The translations under genes were made by a program, and so were the position numbers. Below are positions 13,154 to 18,784 of a stretch of DNA of 18,784 nt, piece by piece (within the stretch, counting starts at the first letter, position 1; each line of letters opens with the position of its first letter). The stretch is from Deltaproteobacteria bacterium UBA5329 (GTDB taxonomy: Bacteria > Desulfobacterota > Syntrophorhabdia > Syntrophorhabdales > Syntrophorhabdaceae), in NCBI GenBank assembly GCA_002408185.1, contig DHQV01000018.1:5567-24350 (forward strand). The letters run 5' to 3'. The notes beneath the pieces were generated by a model. The model searched no databases and was not told the DNA's origin. It saw nothing but the letters and a program-made list of their open reading frames with translations.

Positions 13154-15766
13154 GTGACGAACATGACTGTAAAAAAACGGGGGAAGAAAAAAGAACAGGT
13201 GCCCGAAAAAATACGGACAAGCTCGACGGTGGGCGCTCTTAAACGGGCCTTTGCGGACAACCTGTTCTACGTCCAGGGCAGGTCCGGCTCCATTGCGACG
13301 GTCAATGACCTCTACATGGCCCTTTCCTACACGGTCCGTGACCACATGCTCAATCGCTTCATCCAGACCTTTCACCAGTACATCAGGAATGTAACGGCGA
13401 ACAAGGAGTTGAAAACGGTCGCCTATCTCTCGGCAGAATTTCTCCTCGGTCCGCACCTGGAGAACAACCTGATAAATCTCCACATTGTCGATGAGGTGCG
13501 CAGGGCCCTTGCCGAACTCGATTTCGATCTCGACGCGATCCTGGATGCCGAAGGTGAACCGGGTCTCGGGAATGGGGGTCTGGGAAGGCTGGCCGCATGC
13601 TACCTCGATTCGTTGTCCACCCTGGAGATCCCTGCGATAGGCTATGGGATCAGGTATGAGTTTGGTATTTTCGACCAGGTCATCCGCGACGGGTGGCAGG
13701 TAGAGATCACTGACAAATGGCTCTACCTTGGCAACCCGTGGGAGATACGGCGGCCCGAGATCGCTTATACCGTTAATCTTGGCGGCCACACAGAATCATT
13801 CTATGACGACGAAGGCAGACCACGTGTACGGTGGGTCCCCCATGACGCCGTGCGGGGTATTGCGTACGACACCCCGATCCTGGGATACCGCGTTCCGACC
13901 TGTAATACCCTTCGGCTGTGGACCTCTCAGGCCGTTGAGTCTTTCGATTTTCAGGCCTTTAACGTGGGGGATTATTACGGGGCGGTAGAGAAAAAGGTTG
14001 CCTCCGAAACCATCACCAAGGTCCTGTACCCCAACGATGAACCGGAGATCGGCCGCAAGCTCAGGCTTATCCAGCAGTATTTCCTTGCCAGTTGCTCCCT
14101 CCAGGATATGATAAGGCTCGTTCTGATGAGCAAGCTGACGATCGAGGAGTTCTCGGAACGCTTCACCGTTCAACTGAACGACACCCACCCGTCCATCGCG
14201 ATCGTGGAATTCATGCGTCTTCTCGTGGACGAACATAACCTGGACTGGGACAAGGCATGGAAGATAACAACGCAAACCATGGCCTACACGAACCACACCC
14301 TTCTGCCCGAGGCCCTGGAGAAGTGGCCTGTTTCCCTTTTTGAAACCATCCTGCCGCGGCACCTGGAGATCATCTACGAGATCAATCGGCGGTTTCTCGA
14401 TGATGTGAGGTTTCGTTACCCGGGAGACGAAGACCGGGTAAGGCGCATGTCCATCATCGACGAGGAGGGTGGGCGCCATGTGCGGATGGCCCACCTTGCC
14501 TGTGTCGGAAGCCACGCCGTCAATGGCGTCGCCGAGCTTCACAGCGAACTCCTCAAGAACCTGGTCATGCGTGACTTTTACGAGCTGTGGCCCGGGAAAT
14601 TCACCAACGTGACAAACGGAGTTACACCAAGACGCTGGATGGCCCTCGCGAACCCTGATATGACAAGGCTTATCTCCGATAAGATCGGTGACGGCTGGAT
14701 CACTGATTTACAAAAGTTAAGAGGACTTGAAGCTTTTATTGACGATCGGCCCTTTCTGGATAATTGGCGCCTCATCAAGCTAAAGTCCAAGGAGCGTCTT
14801 GCCCGGGCGATCAAGGATCGGACCGGCATTCTTGTCGATCCCGGCTCCCTCTTCGACGTTCAGGTCAAACGGATCCACGAGTACAAGCGGCAGCACCTGA
14901 ATGTCCTCCATATTATCACCCTCTATCGGCGGATCAAACGAGATCCTTTCTTCGAGCTCGTCCCCAGGACCTTTATTTTTGGCGGAAAGGCTGCTCCCGG
15001 TTATTTCATGGCAAAGCTCATTATCAAGCTCATTAACTCCGTTGCCGAGGTGGTCAACAATGACCCCGATGTAAGGGACAGGCTGAAGGTCGTCTTCTTC
15101 CCCGATTTCAACGTAAAGAACGGCCAGATAATTTATCCTGCGGCAGACCTGTCGGAGCAGATCTCTACCGCCGGGAAGGAAGCCTCAGGGACAGGCAATA
15201 TGAAATTCGCAATGAACGGTGCGGTCACGATAGGCACTCTGGACGGGGCAAACGTGGAGATCAGGGAAGAAGTGGGGCCGGAGAATTTCTTCCTTTTCGG
15301 CCTCGCAACGGAAGAGATAGAACGCCTGAGGTCCGCCGGGTACCGGCCGAGGGATTTCTATGAGCGAGATCAGGACCTGCGCGAAGCGATCGACCTTATC
15401 GGCTCGGGTTTTTTCTCCCGGGGCGACCGGGATCTCTTCCTTCCCCTCGTCAATTCACTTCTCGACAATGATAACTTCATGCTCCTTGCCGACTACAGGT
15501 CCTATATGGAGTGTCAGGCCAGGGTTGCCGAAACATATCACGACAGTGCGGCATGGACAGTCATGTCGATCCTCAATGTAGCACGCATCGGGAAGTTCTC
15601 TTCTGACCGGTCGATCCGCGAATACTGTGAAAAGATATGGAACGCCAAATCCCTGCCGGTCGACCTGTCCGGGCGATCTCTCGATGACCTGCTCGAGGCG
15701 GAGCTCCAGACCATGAACCTCGTTAAACAAGGGTCTTTGCTGAACATGGCGCGGCGCAGGCATTGA
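13154..15766 (+). CDS. glgP: Glycogen/alpha-glucan phosphorylase (GT35)
   Basis: The enzyme releases glucose-1-phosphate from alpha-1,4-glucan using phosphate and pyridoxal phosphate. It has 870 residues, slightly longer than most bacterial GlgP (about 800-850). Family signatures run in order: YLSAEFLLGPHLENN, GNGGLGRLAACYLDSL, YGIRYEFGIFDQ, VQLNDTHPSIAIVE, TNHTLLPEALEKWP, NVTNGVTPRRW, VQVKRIHEYKRQHLN, FGGKAAPGY and EASGTGNMKFAMNG, where Lys684 is the PLP-binding lysine. All catalytic regions are intact. GTG13154 with AGGA nine bases upstream is the likely start; ATG13163 is possible but poorly spaced. The first 25 residues are very basic (VKKRGKKKEQ) and are an added tail. It ends 15 bases from the convergent cyclase gene. 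No glycogen synthase or branching enzyme is in view. Confidence 0.97.
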   Translation: MTNMTVKKRGKKKEQVPEKIRTSSTVGALKRAFADNLFYVQGRSGSIATVNDLYMALSYTVRDHMLNRFIQTFHQYIRNVTANKELKTVAYLSAEFLLGPHLENNLINLHIVDEVRRALAELDFDLDAILDAEGEPGLGNGGLGRLAACYLDSLSTLEIPAIGYGIRYEFGIFDQVIRDGWQVEITDKWLYLGNPWEIRRPEIAYTVNLGGHTESFYDDEGRPRVRWVPHDAVRGIAYDTPILGYRVPTCNTLRLWTSQAVESFDFQAFNVGDYYGAVEKKVASETITKVLYPNDEPEIGRKLRLIQQYFLASCSLQDMIRLVLMSKLTIEEFSERFTVQLNDTHPSIAIVEFMRLLVDEHNLDWDKAWKITTQTMAYTNHTLLPEALEKWPVSLFETILPRHLEIIYEINRRFLDDVRFRYPGDEDRVRRMSIIDEEGGRHVRMAHLACVGSHAVNGVAELHSELLKNLVMRDFYELWPGKFTNVTNGVTPRRWMALANPDMTRLISDKIGDGWITDLQKLRGLEAFIDDRPFLDNWRLIKLKSKERLARAIKDRTGILVDPGSLFDVQVKRIHEYKRQHLNVLHIITLYRRIKRDPFFELVPRTFIFGGKAAPGYFMAKLIIKLINSVAEVVNNDPDVRDRLKVVFFPDFNVKNGQIIYPAADLSEQISTAGKEASGTGNMKFAMNGAVTIGTLDGANVEIREEVGPENFFLFGLATEEIERLRSAGYRPRDFYERDQDLREAIDLIGSGFFSRGDRDLFLPLVNSLLDNDNFMLLADYRSYMECQARVAETYHDSAAWTVMSILNVARIGKFSSDRSIREYCEKIWNAKSLPVDLSGRSLDDLLEAELQTMNLVKQGSLLNMARRRH

Positions 15767-15781
15767 AGGCGTCCTGTCGGG

Positions 15782-16684
15782 TCATCCTATCTTGAGGCAA
15801 TTTCTTCCGGCTTGCTTGCTCTGGTAAAGAAGTGTGTCCGCTCTTTTCAAAAGAGAATCCAGGGTATCATCCGGACGTATCAATGTGGCCCCAACCGATA
15901 TTGTGATATTCAATCTGGCGTCTTCCAAAGAAATATATGAGCTTTCGATCAAGATACGCAGCCTGTGGCCGAGCCGTTCCAGTTGTTGATGATTGATATT
16001 CCGCAAGATCCCGATAAACTCTTCCCCTCCCCACCGGCCAAACAGATCGAACGGTCGTGAATTCTTGACCATGGTATCAGCGACGAACCTGAGGACCCGA
16101 TCACCAATATCATGGCCGTATGTGTCATTGAATCTCTTGAAGTGGTCTATGTCTATGAAAAGAACACCGAAGAGGGCGCCAAACCTCTTCTGTTCCTCAA
16201 AGCGGACCGCGAGTTGCCTTTGTATATAATTTCTGTTTGCCAACCGGGTGAGGCTATCGAGAAAAGCCATTTCTTCGAGTTCTTTGATCCTGAGCTCGAT
16301 CGACTTGAGGTTGCTTATGTCTCTGAACACCTCAACGCCTCCGATCATATTGCCGTCATTATCGGTCAGATTGTCGACACGAACGGAAACGGGGACCCTG
16401 TGGCCATTTTTATGGTGCAAAAAGACCTCTGCCTCCCGGGTCACCCCATCAGCGATAGTCTGTGCCAGGGGGCACATCTCCCGGCACAGACTATTTCCAT
16501 CTTTATCCACATGGGTGAGGATATTGTCAGCACAGGATTTGCCGACGACCTCGGCAGCCGTAAATCCCGAAATTCTTTCCGCTCCTTTGTTCCAGTATCG
16601 TATTTTCCTGTTCTGATCCACAAGGTACAACCCGTCATAGAGATTATCGACGATCCTGCGATACGTCTTTCTGCCGATCTGCAT
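15782..16684 (-). CDS. PAS-GGDEF diguanylate cyclase with intact I-site
   Basis: This cytoplasmic protein of 300 residues should make c-di-GMP from two GTP. Residues about 5-125 form a PAS sensor (YDGLYLVDQNRKIRYWNKGAERISG) with Cys51, Cys67 and Cys71 in the insert around LCREMCPLAQ. A short coiled linker (SIELRIKELEEMA) leads to the GGDEF domain: DSLTRLANR, FIDIDHFKRFNDTYGHDIGD, and the active-site loop GGEEF (219-223). R210-P-F-D213 lies five residues before it, the standard inhibitory I-site, so product feedback is expected. ATG16684 is chosen because AAGGGGG lies seven bases upstream; the in-frame ATG at 16744 has no ribosome-binding site and lies inside a palindrome. There is no membrane segment. 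A role in controlling the upstream exopolysaccharide operon is plausible but rests on proximity only. Confidence 0.93.
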   Translation of the reverse strand: MQIGRKTYRRIVDNLYDGLYLVDQNRKIRYWNKGAERISGFTAAEVVGKSCADNILTHVDKDGNSLCREMCPLAQTIADGVTREAEVFLHHKNGHRVPVSVRVDNLTDNDGNMIGGVEVFRDISNLKSIELRIKELEEMAFLDSLTRLANRNYIQRQLAVRFEEQKRFGALFGVLFIDIDHFKRFNDTYGHDIGDRVLRFVADTMVKNSRPFDLFGRWGGEEFIGILRNINHQQLERLGHRLRILIESSYISLEDARLNITISVGATLIRPDDTLDSLLKRADTLLYQSKQAGRNCLKIG

Positions 16685-16742
16685 GTGGTGGCCCCCTTTT
16701 CTCGTCTGAACTGATAATGTGCAGGCATCCGTCCTTTCTTGC

Positions 16743-16759
16743 ATCGTATTGTTTACGAT
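16743..16759. promoter_or_regulatory. Palindrome in the cyclase leader, candidate operator
   Basis: ATCGTA TTGTT TACGAT is a perfect 6-bp inverted repeat with a 5-base spacer. It lies roughly 30-45 bases downstream of the predicted cyclase start point and upstream of ATG16684. It could be a regulator site or an RNA hairpin. No regulator gene adjoins it. Confidence 0.4.
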
Positions 16760-16794
16760 ACGGCCCCGGCAGGTAGTGCATGGAACGAGGATAA

Positions 16795-16823
16795 AGAGTA
16801 TTATTTTCCGCTCAGGGAGTCAA
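16795..16823 (-). promoter_or_regulatory. Candidate sigma70 promoter of the cyclase gene
   Basis: On the minus strand TTGACT (16818-16823, five of six consensus bases) and TACTCT (16795-16800) are 17 bases apart. Transcription would begin near 16788, giving a leader of about 100 bases. Confidence 0.45.
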
Positions 16824-16874
16824 TTGCTAGAGACCACCGACGTCCTTGATTTGCTGCGATACCGTTAATTTTTG

Positions 16875-16903
16875 TTGCGAATGGTCTTGTTTGTCACTAT
16901 CCT
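16875..16903 (+). promoter_or_regulatory. Candidate sigma70 promoter of the lipoprotein gene
   Basis: TTGCGA (16875-16880) and TATCCT (16898-16903) are 17 bases apart, each matching four consensus bases. The start point would be near 16910, just ahead of the AGAGGGG ribosome-binding site. Confidence 0.4.
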
Positions 16904-16930
16904 TATCTTGCACGGTAAGAGAGGGGCACC

Positions 16931-17515
16931 ATGCGGGGACATTGCAGGTTTTTCATATCGGTAATGCTTGTTCATATGGCGGCTTTTGCTTTCATGGGCT
17001 GTGCAAGGTCCCCCGATGCAGAAAGGTCGGCTGCCCGGGGTTCAATGACCGCTGCCATTGCAGCCGGTGCGGACAGGTATGCAGCCGCTGACTTCCGGCT
17101 CGCCCAAAGTTTCTGGTATACTGCGGAATCCCGAATGACGGGCAGGAAGTACAAAGAAGCCCGGCGTTACTACATTAACGCAAAAACTTCCTTCGAGAAG
17201 GCTTTAGCTGGTGTAGAAGCGGGCAGGAAGGCTGCGGCCACAGCGGCGAGTGCCGCATTGCAGGGTCTTGAAAATGACTGGAAGAACCTGAAGGCCCAAG
17301 CCGGCAGCGCGTCGAAAAACAAAAAGAAACACTGGGCCGCCGATGAGAAGACCATCGCGGAAGGCCTGACGGCAGCCAGGGATATGATCGCTGCAGACCC
17401 GGCCGGTGCCGCTGTAAAAATAAAGGAGATCGGGTCCGTTATTCAGAACTGGACTGCCGTCTTCGAAGGAGCAACTGCCGCTCCGACAAAACCCTACACA
17501 CCGGGAAAAGGGTGA
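16931..17515 (+). CDS. Small lipoprotein with DUF4398-like helical domain
   Basis: This 194-residue product begins with a lipoprotein signal peptide ending FMGC, which makes Cys24 the likely lipidated residue; the next residue is Ala, so outer-membrane retention is possible. Residues about 40-100 (AIAAGADRYAAADFRLAQSFWYTAESRMTGR and the following KYKEARRYYINAK) resemble the Ala-rich DUF4398 helical repeat found in cell-envelope lipoproteins. The rest is Ala- and Lys-rich helix, ending in a Pro/Thr tail (TKPYTPGKG). AGAGGGG lies four bases before the ATG. The gene is divergent from the cyclase gene with an approximately 246-base gap. Its role is unknown; a cell-envelope or peptidoglycan-linked function is a guess. 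Confidence 0.8.
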   Translation: MRGHCRFFISVMLVHMAAFAFMGCARSPDAERSAARGSMTAAIAAGADRYAAADFRLAQSFWYTAESRMTGRKYKEARRYYINAKTSFEKALAGVEAGRKAAATAASAALQGLENDWKNLKAQAGSASKNKKKHWAADEKTIAEGLTAARDMIAADPAGAAVKIKEIGSVIQNWTAVFEGATAAPTKPYTPGKG

Positions 17516-17529
17516 ATTCGGCGCGCCCT

Positions 17530-17544
17530 GTGACAGTTGGTCAC
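17530..17544. other. Short inverted repeat between convergent genes
   Basis: GTGAC (17530-17534) pairs with GTCAC (17540-17544) around the loop AGTTG. It lies 15 bases after the lipoprotein stop and between convergent genes. The stem is short and no U-tract follows, so a terminator role is weakly supported. Confidence 0.25.
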
Positions 17545-17579
17545 CACATCACATTCAAAACGGTCATTTGAACGCCCTT

Positions 17580-18784
17580 CTAGAAATACACCAGGTCTTT
17601 CGATTCCGTGTAGGCGTGCGCTCTGCCTCCACCCAGCTCGTTGATAAAGACCCAGGCAACGACATCACCCACATCGATGATCGTTTTGCCCTCCCCGGTC
17701 TTTTTCCAGTGGAGCATGCAGCGGCTGAAGCGGGAACAACGGGTGCCAGGAGGCCTGTTGGAATCCTTAACCACCCCCCGAAGCCTCTCCTGCCATTTTG
17801 CCATATTAGAGTGCCTGAGATCGATCCACCCGCGGTTGGCCCATTTATCCATGGTTTCGGTATCTACCGTCCACGGCCTCTCCTCCCAGCCCTTGTCTTT
17901 CCCGTCGCGCTTCGCAAAGATGAGGCGCTTGCCGTCGGGCAACAGGATGGGAATACCAACCGAGATAGAGGCATTGCGCAGATCGGGCTCGGTCTCGAGG
18001 AGTTTCTCGAGAGAATCGGAAAGATGCTCTACAGAGGCGGACAACACATCCTCCAGGGTGCCGCAGCTTTTCTCGATAAGCCTGCATTCCATGATGAGCT
18101 TCGATATCTTCGGTCCCAGGAAGCCGTATGAAAGGCCGATGTCTCCCAACCGGGCGGCCTCTTCGACGGCGTCACCGCGAAGGACACCGGCGCGGAAGGT
18201 GGGTTCCATCACGGCGCCATCGATCGCGGAGATCATGTCCTTCGATGAACTGATGCCAATGATATTCATGATCGCATGGTGCGCAACGTCCTCGGGAGTG
18301 ACAAATTCCATGAGGCCGACGGATGTGATCGTCCTGAATTCATTAAGGGAAAAAACGCCGTTCTCGCCCGTATCGATATATACCCCCTCGAGTTCCCTTC
18401 CTTCGAGACGTGAACCCATGTCAGTTGAGTCGTAGGAGAAAACCGATCCTTCGGCAAGATAGTAGGCATCCTCGAAACGGCAGTCATAAAGGGGATAGGT
18501 CTTGCTGCCCCTTCGGATGGTCCCTTTCCCGATGCCTTTCCACCCGATCATGGCCGCGGGTTTGATCTCCTTTATAACAGGCCATCCCGGCGTCTTGCTC
18601 AGCGTGTAGAGGATCATGGTGTGGGCCCCGGCCGTTGCCGCTTTCGTCATGAGGAGCCTCGACGGCACCTCTTCGCCATGGGTGAACGGTATGTTGAGTC
18701 CCATGCCTCCTGTGCCGGTGGTCCCGATCTTGATGTACAGTCGTGTGCCGGCTTTTTTCATTGATTCGTACAGGATCTGAATAT
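17580..18784 (-). CDS. C-terminal part of a large, possibly SDR-related protein, 5'-truncated by the window edge
   Basis: The frame is open from the right edge (IQILYES precedes the first ATG at 18761), and this reads as continuous protein, so the gene probably starts outside the window. About 400 residues are visible. KIGTTGTGGMGLNIPFTHGE is Gly-rich and distinctive, and is followed by PSRLLMTKAATAGAHTMIL and VIKEIKPAAMIGWKGIGKG. From memory these segments occur in long proteins annotated as short-chain dehydrogenases, whose Rossmann part would be upstream; this is a tentative recollection. The C-terminal half has WKKTGEGKTIIDVGDVVAWVF. No signal peptide or membrane helix is seen in this part. 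It is convergent with the lipoprotein gene. Reading the ATG at 18761 as the start would be a truncation artefact. Confidence 0.65.
   Translation of the reverse strand, partial: IQILYESMKKAGTRLYIKIGTTGTGGMGLNIPFTHGEEVPSRLLMTKAATAGAHTMILYTLSKTPGWPVIKEIKPAAMIGWKGIGKGTIRRGSKTYPLYDCRFEDAYYLAEGSVFSYDSTDMGSRLEGRELEGVYIDTGENGVFSLNEFRTITSVGLMEFVTPEDVAHHAIMNIIGISSSKDMISAIDGAVMEPTFRAGVLRGDAVEEAARLGDIGLSYGFLGPKISKLIMECRLIEKSCGTLEDVLSASVEHLSDSLEKLLETEPDLRNASISVGIPILLPDGKRLIFAKRDGKDKGWEERPWTVDTETMDKWANRGWIDLRHSNMAKWQERLRGVVKDSNRPPGTRCSRFSRCMLHWKKTGEGKTIIDVGDVVAWVFINELGGGRAHAYTESKDLVYF

Noticed and set aside
13796..14542. Minus-strand open frame of 248 codons
   Set aside because: It lies wholly inside glgP, whose motifs are intact, and its sequence shows no domain.
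16112..16714. Plus-strand open frame of 200 codons
   Set aside because: It is antisense to the PAS-GGDEF gene, whose catalytic motifs are clear.
17641..18435. Plus-strand open frame of 264 codons
   Set aside because: It is antisense to the truncated right-edge gene, is rich in Ser, Arg and Pro, and has no motif.
18759..18761. ATG18761 as the start of the right-edge gene
   Set aside because: The frame continues with sensible protein to the window edge and there is no ribosome-binding site before this ATG.
1..18784. CRISPR arrays, tRNA or rRNA genes, insertion sequences, integrase or attachment sites
   Set aside because: I saw no regularly spaced repeats, cloverleaf or rRNA sequence, transposase motif or flanking terminal inverted repeats.

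Overview
The window looks like chromosome of a Gram-negative bacterium: it encodes an outer-membrane beta-barrel with a C-terminal phenylalanine, a lipoprotein, a Tat-exported enzyme and sigma70-like promoters. The mix of a universal stress protein, a cyclic-nucleotide-fold protein carrying FGWSAL, a PAS-GGDEF protein and an archaeal/bacterial-type glycogen phosphorylase suits a Desulfobacterota ('deltaproteobacterial') lineage. That placement is an inference from gene content, not a search result. I see no tRNA, rRNA, CRISPR array, transposase or phage gene. No gene-free stretch exceeds 300 bases.

Layout. (1) 2-709, plus strand: the C-terminal part of an FNR-type FAD/NAD(P)H reductase cut by the left edge. 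(2) 743-8711, minus strand: a tightly coupled five-gene operon, in transcription order a membrane-anchored HEAT-repeat protein, a processive GT2 glycosyltransferase, a TPR/glycoside-hydrolase/CBM9-like protein, a Tat-exported CE4 polysaccharide deacetylase, and a TPR/YaiO-like outer-membrane barrel. All four junctions overlap. (3) 8712-8991: a 280-base divergent control region. (4) 8992-15766, plus strand: UspA, a CNB-fold protein, a large unrecognised protein of about 835 residues, a small membrane protein and glycogen phosphorylase. (5) 15782-16684, minus strand: a PAS-GGDEF diguanylate cyclase, divergent from (6) a small DUF4398-like lipoprotein at 16931-17515. (7) 17580 to the right edge, minus strand: the C-terminal part of a protein tentatively related to long SDR-annotated proteins.

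How the genes may work together. The minus-strand operon has the parts list of a synthase-dependent exopolysaccharide system: a polymerising GT2, a periplasmic deacetylase, a hydrolase, and a TPR scaffold fused to an outer-membrane pore. It resembles Pga/Ica in logic. It differs in that deacetylase and hydrolase are separate proteins, the hydrolase shows no export signal, no PgaD-like small partner or PilZ domain is visible, and a HEAT-repeat membrane protein opens the operon. This is the best candidate for an undescribed system here. The divergent stress and glycogen-phosphorylase genes and the nearby cyclase could link it to carbon stores and c-di-GMP, but that link rests only on proximity.
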